DNA from: Neoceratodus forsteri
Lineage: Eukaryota > Chordata > Ceratodontiformes > Ceratodontidae
NCBI GenBank assembly: GCA_016271365.2
Contig: CM028131.1
Location: forward strand, 284,461,001 to 284,525,000
Length of the DNA stretch: 64,000 nt
Reading direction: 5' to 3'
Numbering within the stretch: position 1 is the stretch's first letter; each line of letters starts with the position of its first letter. Below are positions 53,741 through 64,000 of this stretch, one piece after another. Position numbers and translations under genes: made by a program. The notes under the pieces are model-generated. The model saw only the letters and a list, made by a program, of their open reading frames with translations, made no database searches and was not told the origin of the DNA.

Positions 53741-56010
53741 GGGAATAAACATCAAACGAGTCAAATTTACAGGTTTAAAACACCGTGATGTGATATTTAT
53801 TTTTCAAAAGTTCAAAAAATAATAAATGAAAACAAAAAAATTGCAATGAAAAATCACTTCTTAACATCAGTAGTTTCTCACATATTACAGTCCTGGATCT
53901 TAGAGCTCCTAAGACCCTCTTAATTTGCATTCAACAGCTTGTCTACAGTAGCAGTAGAACATCTCTCCTCTCTCTCAGAGCTGAGCCCCTCTGGACTGAC
54001 TTGAAGTGAACTCAGTGAAGAGGTTTTATATCTTTGGTGGGGTCACCTGACTAAGCTCTTTCTATTTTCATGTCTCGAACATGCTGTTACATGTCTGGAC
54101 ATGCTGTCTTAAAACCAAGGGAGTTTATTTGTTCCAGGGACTTCCTAGTTCAATTAAAGATACAGTGTATATCTCCACAGATATTGACTCTGTATCTCTG
54201 ATCCACAGTGACTAAGCACTTTTATAAAGCATTCCACATTCTTTTGTTCAGCCTCATACATATAGAACCTAATACAGTAACAGGTTTATAATGTGAATTT
54301 ATGAAAATACCTTAAGGATTTTGTATAACTGTACTAATCATGACATAATTAGTTTGATATGGCTTCTGAATCATTTTTCTTAAATAGGTTTTATTAATCT
54401 GTATTCATGCCTGCCATCTAAAATAGCCAGCATGCTTTTTGTACACAAAATACACTTATGCACGTTACAAACACCTCTCCATGTGTTTGGCATCATTCTA
54501 GGGACTGGATGGATGGAAATGGAAAAGAATGAAAAGAGAGAACTAGTAGGAAGTTTAGTAGGGATAGTAAAGGAGCTACACTAGGTGGCTGACCTAGGAT
54601 GGGGGGGGGGAGAAAAGCAAAGAGAAAAGCATTAACTGTTGTGCAACAGAAGTTTTGGTAGCTAGGAAATAAGGAGATAGAAAAGTGTTCCATCAGTCAC
54701 AGCTGAGGGTGTAGCCTAGCTCTGCCACAGGTACCTCTAGCCCACCAGGGCTGTCAGGCTGCTGTGCACCTGGGTGCACTTCTGCAGCCCACTTGAGGGT
54801 GGCTGGCTGGGTTAGGTCAGCTATTTATGGCCTAACTGTGGGCCGCAGTGCTCTGGACTGCAAGGCATTCCCATTAGGTATGCCGCAGTGGCATAACATG
54901 GAGCAGCCCCTCAACTCACTAGCCCTACCATTTATGTAGCCCTGGCCCATTCCTTGTGGCGGCGCATCCTGCATCTGAATATCGTGCTGTGGCACATTGC
55001 TGGAGTTGCTCAAACACATCTCCTTTTCTGCTGGTCATGATCTCCTTGAATATGGGGACCTGACTAGGTACCCTGAATAAATACATTATAAAAATGACAA
55101 ACCATGACCCCACTGAAAACAAGATATTGCATCTAATCTGGGACAGCCTGAGTAAATACAGTGCAAAATGTGTAAATAAACATGCTTATGACAATGAGAT
55201 GTAGCCTCTCCCTACTATCCAGGATACAAAATACAGGATAAGAAATATTCAGTGCTCACAGATCCAAATAACCATTTCCTGTAACAAGCCCTCATTTTTC
55301 TGTATTTTCCCATAGAGCAAAATCAAATCCCTGTAGATTTTTCCATAAGCCACTGGTTCCTTATTTATGACTTTGTTCTTTATTTGTTATATCAGCAGCC
55401 TTTTATCAGGAAAAGAGCTCTGATTTGCAGTTCTGTATTAATATTATAAGTCAAGATGGCCTTGGAATGATTTGGATTTACATGGTATACAGAAGGCATA
55501 ATGGGGGACTATATGAAATAACAAATATCACACTCATTATTTCATGAACTATACTCAAAAGTAGTAATCACAAGTTGGCCAATCTTTTAAAAGATACTAG
55601 TAAGACCTGTAAGCAAATTTATTGCAAATATATTAGAGACATTTCCCATATACATATACACAGATGCTATTTTTATGCTCTTATATTTGTTAGTTTTCAG
55701 ACAAATTCTCATAGACTTTTTTTCTGACCACCTGATGGAATCTTGAATGAGTTAAGTAAATGTTATTATTTTCTTCAAGGTCCTGATCCAGCATCTCAGT
55801 AAATACACAGTCAGTATATCATATTATAAAATGACAAAAACAGTCTTCTGTTTCCAGTTGTTTGATCAGGACCTTTTACAAATGGTATAGTTATATACCA
55901 GTATCTTGCAAGTTCCCCAGGAAGATCTCTGACATTTTAGGAATAATATCAAGCATACACGAAACCTCCAAAAATATAAAATAATAATATAGAAAACATA
56001 AAGGGAACTT
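53741..56010. other. Unassigned sequence, no gene seen
   Basis: Mostly AT-rich. The stretch 54,830-55,030 (GGCCGCAGTGCTCTGG, TGCATCTGAATATCGTGCTG) resembles the GATATTC-type foldback ends but is too short to class. No open stretch here resembles a protein. Confidence 0.35.
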
Positions 56011-56019
56011 ACAAGCTCA

Positions 56020-56080
56020 AATGGGCAGACTGAGTGGGCCATAGGCCCTTATCTGCTGACAGTGTCTTTGTATCTAAACA
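56020..56080 (+). mobile_element. CR1-like 3' tail remnant
   Basis: The phrase AAATGGGCAGACTGAGTGGGCC followed by CCTTATCTGCTGACAG and CTTTGTATCT is a diverged form of the CR1 tail seen at 34,325 and 50,410. Confidence 0.6.
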
Positions 56081-56135
56081 ATAATTTCCCTCCAAATAAA
56101 TAGCATGATCTTTCATTCTCAAAATAGCACATTAT

Positions 56136-57681
56136 GGGTGGGATATTCAGTGTGCACCAGGCAGGGGCACAAGCCTGAAGCGCTCAGCAAACTGGGATGT
56201 GCCAGGGGTGTGTTGGACGATATTCAATGGTGCTGCACCGATGTCTCAGCACTGTTGAATAAAGCAACATGGCCTCCACATTGTGCATGGTGCAGTGGCA
56301 CTGCACCAGCGCAAGTGGCAAGGGAGGAGCTGAGGGATGTGCCAGCGCAAGTGCGGTTGCGCTAGGTGCAGGAACTGCGATATTCAGTGGTGCATATGCA
56401 AATGGGGCCATAATGCAAGCAAGGCACAACTGGGGCTGTTAGTATGTCATTATGGCCCCATTTGCATGCAGGTGCACCGATCCCTGGCAACTTGCACCTG
56501 GCACCATGCTAGGCTGCAGCCTCCAGGGACTGATGTCCCCCTCACAGCATGGCACAGTGTCCCACAAATCCCGATCAGGGCATAGGCATAATAAACTACC
56601 GCGTGCCATATCCTGGTGGTCCAGTGGACCACTACAGCCGATCGCCGGACGCCAGGTATAAGAAAACAACATGTCCCTTATCCCTGGTGGTCCAGTGGAC
56701 GCTTCAATAATCGCTGGCATAAGTATAAATAAACATTTCTAATAACCATCATGGTCAGCGGTACCCCCTCCCCCCACCCACTGAGCCCCATCACCCCGTC
56801 CTCCCAGGTCAGCGGCAGGCTGCAGCTCCGCATCCACAAGCCTCCCAGCCACCCGCTGACTGACTGTGTACAGTACGGCTGTATGCCCATTGGTCCACAG
56901 TGTGGGCCAATGGGCGTGCAGAGTGAACCATACTACACAGTCCAGATATGTGAATGGATCCAGCCCACGCTGGACCAATGGGCGTACAGCCCTACTGTAT
57001 GCAGTCAGTTGGCGGGTGGCTGGGAGGCTTGTGGATGGGGAGTTGCTGCCCGCTGCTGACCGGGGGAGCAGAGTGGCTGGGCTCAGTAGGCAGGTGGGGA
57101 AGGTGGGGTACTGCTGGACCACCAGAGATATTAGAACATGTTTATTTATACTTATGCCTACGATCAGGCTGGAAGCTGTCCACTGGACCACCAAGGTTAT
57201 GAGATGTGTTGTTTTCTTATACTTATGCCCTTGATCTGGCTGGGTCCACTGGACCACCAGGGATATCGATTCCATTACAATGCCTGCGATTGGGCATGGG
57301 GGTGCACAATGCTGACAGACCCTGGCTTCCAGAGCTCAGTGGCCACCACAGCTGGTGGCTGCCGTGTGTGCCCTGCAATGGGCAGCTCACCTGTGGGTGG
57401 CCAGCCCTTGCTCTATTTCTTTTAGGCTCAACTTTGAGCACCAGTGTGTGTGCAAGTAGGAGTTGCACCAGCATATGTACGCACATCTCAGGCTGAATAT
57501 CGGGATGTGCGGGAGTAACCGCATGGAGCACGCCCCCACTTGCGCCTCATACATTACTGGTGCTCGCCATGATTGGGATTGTACGGTGCAAGCATCCCTT
57601 CGGAATATTGTCAGGGTGCATCAGTGGGTTGTGCATGGCGAACACTGTTGCGCCATGCGCAACCCCTTGAATATCCCACCC
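56136..57681. mobile_element. Complete 1.5 kb foldback element with TIRs and 3 bp target duplication
   Basis: The ends are exact inverted repeats: GGGTGGGATATTCA (56,136-56,149) and its complement at 57,668-57,681. TAT flanks both sides (56,133-56,135 and 57,682-57,684). The whole element is an imperfect palindrome centred near 56,935. The arms carry inverted copies of a ~70 bp unit: CCCTGGTGGTCCAGTGGAC at 56,612-56,702 on the left and GTCCACTGGACCACCA at 57,177-57,260 on the right. ATTGGTCCACAGTGTG (56,889) pairs with ACGCTGGACCAAT (56,967). There is no transposase. The 3 bp duplication and end style suggest a non-autonomous Harbinger-group element, although TAT is not the usual TWA target. 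Confidence 0.8.
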
Positions 57682-57689
57682 TATATATC

Positions 57690-57972
57690 AAGTCAATATT
57701 TCCTCCATCTTGGCATCAAATAAGATCTTAGCTTCTAAAAGTGCTGAAATGCCTAAAGTTTGTTGTAATTAATAGAAAACTTCTGCGTGTCTATCATGTA
57801 TTGTGTCTTTTAATACAGGTTGTATATTGTATTTGCTATGTTTGTATTTATGTACATATTCTGTGTAACTATTTCTTTTATACATTGGGACCCCATTGAA
57901 AATAAGCCTTGGCTCAATTGGGCTATCCTTTTCTGAATTTTCAGAATAAAATCTTTACTACTACTACTACAT
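57690..57972 (+). mobile_element. LINE 3' end with hairpin and (TAC)n tail
   Basis: The end shows CCCATTGAAAATAAGCC then TCAATTGGGCT (57,891-57,927), whose arms CCCA-TTGA and TCAATTGGG pair. GAATAAAATC and TTTACTACTACTACTAC follow. A hairpin plus short-repeat tail is typical of several LINE clades. No coding text remains. Confidence 0.65.
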
Positions 57973-58364
57973 GTTGTGAGAGAACAAAGCAAGTTAACAC
58001 ATATCCTGGATACATTATTATCAGACCAAATTTATTTATAGAAATTACGCATGATTACATTACTAATACTGTAAATTCAAATATGACTGTTCAGACCTTC
58101 TTACTGTTTATAGTGCTCATTCTAGCCACAAACAATACATTTATGTTCCACAGCTTAGAGTTGGAGGTCCAATACGCAAGAAAAACTCAACTGTTGTCGC
58201 CTACAAATTTCTTTCTCAGTTGTTTTGACTAACTTTTTTTATAACTCTATATGGGAACATAAGAAATCAGACAATTATACAGATGAATTTCTCACTGTTC
58301 TGGTTTGTCAGCAGTTAATTCATTAGATGAGGTCTCTCTTGCCAGGAGTTTGACTGTTTCTCCA

Positions 58365-58365
<1 letters not shown>

Positions 58366-58405
<40 letters not shown>
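58366..58405 (+). repeat. (CA)n microsatellite
   Basis: About 20 uninterrupted CA units. Confidence 0.95.
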
Positions 58406-58406
<1 letters not shown>

Positions 58407-59330
58407 CAGTACTTGGCAGGCTCTTATCTGTTATGTTTGGAAAGCAGGCGCAGCCCTTGCTGTCAAGAAATCTATATATTTAGTCTGGGTATTTCACTGA
58501 AGACCTGGCATATGTCTGAAACAGTGCTTATCAGATAGTGTCTTAAAAGGTTAAAAAACAGTGTAGATCATTATATATTTGCTGGAAAAGGGTGACATTT
58601 ATTAAGTATGAATCTTTCTTGAAAGACAATACATACCAACTGAAGTTAGTAGCAAAAAATGTTCATATGCTAGGTATTTAAATGTGCAAGTTGTGGCATT
58701 TCGAAGGGGATAAACAAATCTCCAGTTTAATAGGCAACCAATATTTAACAAGCTGTTTCAGTTTCCTAATGGCTATCTGATAAGCAGCTTAGAGTTATGT
58801 CTCCAACATACTAAACAGAAAGAAGGGAGTATTTTATTTTAGTTGTCATAGTGATTTGTAGATGTGGAAGGATACACTGAAAAATCCAAAAAATGTGTTA
58901 CACGATACTCCATTTTCAAGCTACAGACAGTAAGATGGCTGTAAAAACACATCACCACCAACGTATCAGGGTATTAAGAACTTTTCTTCAGGGTGTTCTG
59001 GAAGTGTCTAAAATAAATAAATAAATTCATACATTTGACTTGTTACTAAAATAAGTAATTTAAAATATTTATATATACTGGTATTTTTGCCAGTGCTAGC
59101 ACCACCACATGTCAATGAGTTCTCAGTAGATACTGCTAATGCCAAAATACTAATACAGGAGAAAAGCAATATATTGGAGTATATTCATAAATAAATTTCT
59201 AATAATGCCTTTATCTGGTATGAAAACAAGTAATCAAAATAGTGTAAACTTAATAGTTCACCTTAAAAATATATAGATATAATATAGAGTGGCTATTCTT
59301 TTTTTCTTAATACAGAAATAATATAGAGTG
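58406..59330. other. Unassigned AT-rich sequence
   Basis: No ORF or recognisable element end is visible. Confidence 0.35.
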
Positions 59331-59610
59331 CCTATTCTTTTGGTTTGACTCCCCCTTCCCCCCTGCCAGGATGACTATTTTTTTGGTTTGACTCCCCTTC
59401 CCCCCTGCCAGGATGACTATTTTTTTTGGTTTGACTCCCCTCTCCCTGCCAGGATGGCTATTCTTTGGTTTGACTCCCCTCCCTGCCAGGATGACTATTT
59501 TTTGGGGTTTGTATCCCCCTCTCCCCTACCAGGATGATTATTCTTTTGGTTGGAATCTCACTTTTCACCCCTCTCCCAGATGGTTATTCTTTTGTTTTGA
59601 ATTCTCCTCC
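59281..59610 (+). repeat. ~50 bp minisatellite, block 1
   Basis: Units follow the pattern CCTGCCAGGATGACTATTTT then TTGGTTTGACTCCCCT. They recur at about 59,365, 59,407, 59,449, 59,483 and 59,527 with spacing of roughly 35-55 bp. Length varies mainly in the T and C runs. Confidence 0.8.
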
Positions 59611-59639
59611 CCCCTTGTCTTTTTTTTAGATTGCCATTG

Positions 59640-60330
59640 GAACCCTGGGAATTTTACTATCTGAAGTGCGAGATGAGAATCCTTACTCATTTGTGATTTT
59701 GAGCTAAAGGAACACAGATATGGTGTTGTATGAACTTCCATTTTTGTGATTATTAATCAATTATGATACTGTACCTGTAAAGCAATCTAACTGATTTTTG
59801 GTACAACATGGACTTATTGATGTCTCAGTATTGTACTTCAGCTCCTTTCTTCATTTCTCACTCTTCCCCCACATAGCACCACTTATCCTCCCACACACTA
59901 TTGAGCATCCTTTTGTATTTTTCTGAGGAGCTGCTTATCAACTTTATGCATAACAATGTGCTGTAGCAATTCTGTTCATTAATATATACTGCAGCTATTA
60001 TGTGCTCATGTTTTTAACTTGTGAAATGTGGTGCTGTCACTTTAAGAAATTTATGAATTTAACAGCAAGGATCTAGGGAGCTGACATGCCCTTGACGAAG
60101 GCCATTGGATTTGGCTGAAGCACTGGGGCTTTCCCTGCTCCTCCAGGTCTTTCTTGGCTGTTTGGCAAAATAAGTTCTTTAGTTTTGCAAGTTCCATTGT
60201 TTTTGGTAGTGATCCTTGGAATGCAGGCTCTTGCTTTTACTTTGTTAGTAGGATTGGCTGCCATTTCCTGGCACCCCAGTATCTCCAGAGATGTGCTGTT
60301 TCCACTGCTTTTGTACATTAGTTTCCTCCC
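59640..60330. other. Unassigned sequence between minisatellite blocks
   Basis: The phrase GTCACTTTAAGAAAT (~60,037) resembles the start of the solo LTR at 17,626, but no LTR ends are seen. No gene is recognised. Confidence 0.35.
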
Positions 60331-60338
60331 CTTCCCCC

Positions 60339-60585
60339 ACTTGTGTGACTATTCTTTGGATTAGAATCCCCCTTCCTGGATGGCTATTCTTTTGGCTTGA
60401 AGTGCCCACTCCCCCACCTGGATAGCTATTCTTTTGGCTGGAATCCCCCTTTCCACCCCTCCTGCTTGGATGGCTATTATTCTGTTTGAATCCCCATTCC
60501 TCCCTTGCCTGGATGGCTAATATTTTGTTAGAATCCCCTTCCCCCTCCTGGATGGCTATGTTTTTATTTGAATCCTTGAATTGCT
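60339..60585 (+). repeat. ~50 bp minisatellite, block 2
   Basis: Units such as TGGATGGCTATTCTTTTGGCTTGAA and GAATCCCCCTTCC (written in parts) recur at ~60,377, 60,419, 60,467 and 60,512. They match block 1 in pattern (GGATGGCTATTCTTT, GAATCCCC). The 700 bp between the blocks lacks the unit, so an insertion or loss separates them. Confidence 0.7.
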
Positions 60586-60639
60586 TGACTTGTTTTTTTT
60601 GTTACATTTCTGGGTTTTTTTTTGGTTATTTTATTTATC

Positions 60640-61170
60640 CTCCTAGCCACCTCTCAGCCCCTTGGTACTTCTTGCATCCCGTCCGGGGATCTGGCATAGT
60701 CCATCTCGTCTCCTCTGGCACCCTGAACTCCTGCGGCTTGCCCACAGCGGGTGTCAGGAGCCCTAACTCCCCACCCTCATGAATCCAGTATGGTGCCAGC
60801 TCCAACAACACCGGACGGCCACTGCCGCGCGAGGTGTCACCTTTTTCCTTGTTCGCTTCCACCCCTTGCTGGAGCCCTGGGCATCAATGACACCAGCAGG
60901 GCAGGCGCATACATCCACACCTCTCCCCAGGCCTCTTGCTCGGACTCCTCCCTGATGCTGTCACCCCATGCCTGACCCCAGCCTCCCAGGAAAGCAATCA
61001 GGCATCAGGTAGAAGCCCCTCCCAGAGAAGGAGAGCAGTCCTAATGGATGCTCCATCCTTCTCCTCCCGTCCAACCCGATGACCCATGCTCATTTCTCAA
61101 ACACAGGTGGCCCGATTTTTGGCGAGATAATGTGTCCAGTGCCTCAGCCCTCAGCACCACTGGGCCGGCT
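60640..61170 (+). repeat. GC-rich dispersed repeat, copy 2
   Basis: The segment 61,020-61,165 aligns with 28,080-28,240: GAGAGCAGTCCT, GATGACCC and GTGCCTCAGCCCTCAGCACCAC occur in the same order. The upstream 400 bp is GC-rich and may be part of the same unit. It lies next to the Harbinger transposase remnant, so it may be non-coding sequence of that element. This is inference. Confidence 0.5.
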
Positions 61171-61249
61171 TTTGTTACATTTCTAATACATTTTGCTGCA
61201 CCATTACTGTCTTCTGTGTGATCTGTACTCACCGTTGGGGTCCTTAAAG

Positions 61250-61591
61250 GTCTGTAGTGAGGAGGTTCTTTTATTCCCTGGACCTCTTGGCCATCCTGGG
61301 GTCATGCCTATCAAACTGCTTCTGCATCCTCTGGTCCGCTGACTCCACATTCACTGCAGTGTTGCCCGCTGGGAGCAGCAGGCATATTCATGGTTCAGAG
61401 TCATGTTGTGCAGTATGCAATGTCCAAGGAATATGGCACAGGCCTTCTGAGTGCTGTATTGTTAGGGTACCACTGGAATGGTCAAGGCATTTGAATTGCA
61501 TCTTGAGTGTGCCAAAGACCTGGTCAATAACACTGCGTGTTGCGATGTATGCTGCATTGTACCTGTCCTCTGCAGTGCAGTGTGGTGACAT
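61250..61591 (-). pseudogene. PIF/Harbinger transposase C-terminal remnant
   Basis: The open stretch 61,591-61,388 reads DRYNAAYIATRSVIDQVFGT, then LKMQFKCLDHSSGTL and EGLCHIPWTLH. Active Harbinger (HARBI1-type) transposases have RYN-x-AH-x-x-TR-x-VIER-x-FG-x-LK-x-RF-x-CL followed by a VC-x-I-x-x-ACC-x-LHN block. The acidic residue of the VIER box is Asp here rather than Glu. After a stop, QFDRHDPRMAKRSRE at ~61,320-61,275 may be the C-terminal tail. The upstream DDE residues are missing. The enzyme cuts elements with 3 bp target duplications, which is relevant to the foldback elements in this window. Confidence 0.75.
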
Positions 61592-61599
61592 TACCTTTC

Positions 61600-63570
61600 A
61601 GTACACTCATCTGAGTGACTGGCACTTTTGGTTCATATGCTGCAGATACACACTGGAATCGGTGTGACCTCTTGCACACTCACTGATGTGCGTGATGATA
61701 TCACACTCTGGGTGATACACGCAGCACACTTGAGCATGGGAGTGCTTGGGGTTGCACTGACCCACTAAAGAGCAGCACCTAGCATTTGCAAATAGAAATT
61801 TCAGCTAGGTGTGCAGATTGCGTAGGGATCATGCACTTTGAAGCATATTTTTATTTACATGTAGAATGCACTTTTTTACGATAAGGCTCTCTCTCCTGCT
61901 TAATAAACTGGATGATAACTGAAATAAGTAGAAGGCTTTTGTTACATCTTTGTTTCATCTTATCAGTCTACTAAAGCAATACAGTTTTCATATACAGTAG
62001 CCTGTGAGTGAGCTGCCAAATTCGCCTTCGCAAATAAATTTGTAGGGTTTTTTTTTTTTGTATTTAATATGAAATTTGCCTTTGGCAACTTCACCTGTAA
62101 CTTCACCCTTGGGGTACACCAAGGCAAAGTTGGGTCAAAATAAGGCTATTAAGTAAGTGTCTCAAAGTCAGCAGCCCTCTGTCCCCAACTCTGCAGCAGC
62201 CTGAAATCCATGTGCCACCCCCCCGTGATACTACCACAGGCTGCATCTACTCAATCTCAGTCAGGAGCAATTCTAACATTTTTTGTCTCGTGTGATCCAG
62301 TTACGTTCTTCATTTTCAGTGTGTCATACTGGGAAATGCTAGAAGTGTTGCTACCACCACATTTGTACTTAGTACAATTTTCCCCCTTTCCAGAGTCGAA
62401 TACTACCACAGGTATCTGTGCCCAATGTGCTGTAGTGCGCAGACAGGAGCTACCAGCTGTTTGGCTACTGGTCCACATATGTGTACTAAGATGTATATAG
62501 GGGGATGCTGAATACAGCAGGGCATGGATTACTATATGTGACACAGTCCTACAGGAATGGCATGGGGAGATGTATGTTTGTGAGGGAATCTGCCATTTGG
62601 GACAGGCACATGCAACCAACTTTTAAATCCACATTCTCCACAAAACAGAATGTCACTAGATCAATTGCCAGCATTCAACGGTTGCTGCATTCAGTTCAGT
62701 AGCATGACTGGGTGGGAATTTAGCATGACACTCAAATGGGCTATGCATCATAGGTTGGACCTTTCTGGGTGTTGGGCTGCCAAACAGCTGAACTTGGCAA
62801 GGCGGCATTGCCAGTGGGGTATCATTTGACTCAGGGGGATTCATGGATACCGCTCAAATGAAAGCAGCATTTTGAAATGCTTTCTTTTTTTGTCACTTAA
62901 TGTTTATTACTTTTTTGTGCAAAATATACAGGCATGTAATTGCATTCCATACATTAGTATAAGGCAGTCATCTGTTAACTTTATATCAGCCCCAGCAGGC
63001 AAAATCATTCCCTGGTACAAGAGACCTAATAGAGCTTTTGTCTATTTATATGTTAAGCCTCGTAATCCCCCCTCCACACACAAACTGGGGCTTTCCTTGG
63101 GGCTCCAGCCCTGTGGTACCTTCAGGCCAGTGGCTCTGGGATGGATTCAGACCTGGTTGCAGGTCCAATCTTCACAGCCATTGACACATTTCTTGCTCAT
63201 TCCTTGGCCCCATGTAGAGAAATTGGCCGAGGTCCTTGTCTGTTTCTGTGCCTCCAGGTGCTTGAGGGGACGTTTGCTTGGACTGGGGAGCCAGAGAACC
63301 AGACTGAGCAGAAAGTAAACGTTAATGGCCACACTGCACTGTTTACACATGCGTGGCTGGCAGAATTAAAGGAGCTGTAGCTCCAAAAGATATTTGGCCA
63401 TGCGGCTACTATTTTAAAATTCTCCTCAGCACCAGGGCAAAAAGCGGGGCCGGGGATCGGCGTCAGAACGTCTCTGGGCACAGGGGATGTGGGTTTCTGT
63501 CCTCAAAAGGGCGTTTAATAAAAGTATAAGGGACAAATGTGTTTTGGGACAATGTAAACATTAATGGCAG
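61600..63570. other. Unassigned sequence, no gene seen
   Basis: Open stretches such as 62,872-63,318 (plus, 148 codons) and 62,619-62,257 (minus, 120 codons) show no domain I know. A small hairpin CTTTGGCAACTTC / ACCAAGGCAAAG lies at ~62,080-62,125. Confidence 0.35.
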
Positions 63571-63579
63571 CCCCCAGAA

Positions 63580-64000
63580 ATGCCTGGGAACTACACAGCC
63601 AATCAGGAAGAGATTGCTGCAAAATCTCTTTACTCTCAGCTACAAAATCTTTTGCTTTCTGCTGCAAAATCTCTATGTTGCAGGCCACTAGTCACAAGTC
63701 TGAAACTTACTATAGCATGTTCAAATCCTGCTTCAGGGAAATCACTCAGTAGTTTAGTGTCCTCTACTGCTGGCACATCATCTATCAGGTGCTTTGCCCC
63801 TCTCTCTCTCTCTCTCTCTCTGATTTGGGGGCCAAAAGGCCATTAGGCAGGTAAACAGTCCTCAGGGCTGAGTAGCACAAACAGTCTCTCCTGCTCTGAG
63901 TCCCAGAGAAATCTCTCCAAATCCCTCTTTGTCGGGATTGCACTGCCTTTTATAATTTCCCTGATCTCCCCTCCTGATTGGCTATGTAGTTCCCAGGCAT
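63580..64000. mobile_element. Possible element bounded by 29 bp inverted repeats
   Basis: ATGCCTGGGAACTACA and CAGCCAATCAGGA (63,580-63,608) have an inverted partner at 63,972-64,000 with one mismatch in 29 bp. The right copy ends at the last base of the window, so the boundary cannot be set. Between them are three short repeats of CTGCAAAATCT type (63,618-63,675) and a CT run. It could be a ~420 bp foldback or DNA transposon, or an LTR fragment with CCAAT-like motifs. Confidence 0.5.
63801..63821 (+). repeat. (TC)n microsatellite
   Basis: About ten TC units. Confidence 0.9.

Noticed and set aside
59413..59664. 83-codon stretch with repeated FFGLTPL phrases
   Set aside because: It is the translation of the minisatellite.
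62872..63318. 148-codon plus-strand open stretch as a gene
   Set aside because: No recognisable domain; overlapping open frames on both strands suggest chance.

Overview
The window looks like intergenic or intronic DNA from a vertebrate with a large, transposon-rich genome. I found no host protein-coding gene, rRNA or ordinary tRNA gene that I can support. Almost everything recognisable is a decayed transposable element, and many are nested in one another. The mix is a tyrosine-recombinase (DIRS/Ngaro-type) retrotransposon, many CR1-like LINEs, L1/Tx1-like and L2-like LINEs, Ty3/gypsy and retrovirus-like LTR elements, hAT and Harbinger DNA transposons, a long tRNA-derived SINE and large foldback elements. 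This mix fits an amphibian (a caecilian is my tentative guess) or another non-mammalian tetrapod. The organism is an inference; no single sequence proves it.

Layout. 34-8,346: a DIRS/Ngaro-type element on the minus strand (gag-like, RT/RNase H, tyrosine recombinase), bounded by ~107 bp direct repeats and split by a 2.4 kb AT-rich stretch. 8,350-10,440: a minus-strand Ty3/gypsy pol remnant. 10,457-11,270: half of a foldback element. 14,700-17,262: an L2-like LINE with a conserved 3' hairpin. 17,400-19,375: a minus-strand LINE broken by a solo LTR (perfect 5 bp target duplication) and by a CR1-like 3' fragment. 19,840-22,062: CR1 ORF1 (SGNH esterase) and endonuclease remnants. 22,578-28,250: a CR1 tail, a possible hAT-like element, a ~299 bp palindromic tandem repeat, LINE tails, an L1 C-terminal remnant and a dispersed GC-rich repeat. 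28,720-34,865: several CR1 copies, one with scrambled and tandemly duplicated segments, one that has lost its catalytic RT motif. 34,874-37,433: a hAT-type MITE with perfect 8 bp target duplications, carrying a 2.2 kb L1/Tx1-like insertion with its own target duplication.

39,111-43,968: a short retrovirus-like element with two ~1.3 kb LTRs and a tRNA-Pro-like primer-binding site, but no pol. 44,157-45,988: a CR1 split by a 565 bp SINE. 46,519-47,990: a foldback copy joined to the 299 bp repeat family. 48,540-50,889: a hAT transposase remnant with a 62 bp tandem array and a right terminus. 52,500-53,740 and 56,136-57,681: two more foldback elements; the second is complete, with terminal inverted repeats and a 3 bp target duplication. 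57,690-64,000: a LINE tail, microsatellites, a ~50 bp minisatellite, a second copy of the GC-rich repeat, a Harbinger transposase C-terminus and a 29 bp inverted-repeat pair ending at the window edge.

The parts do not form a pathway. They record successive insertions. The most unusual signals are the foldback elements whose arms consist of tandem subrepeats, the palindromic 299 bp repeat family, the compensatory changes in a LINE 3' hairpin, and the scrambled CR1.
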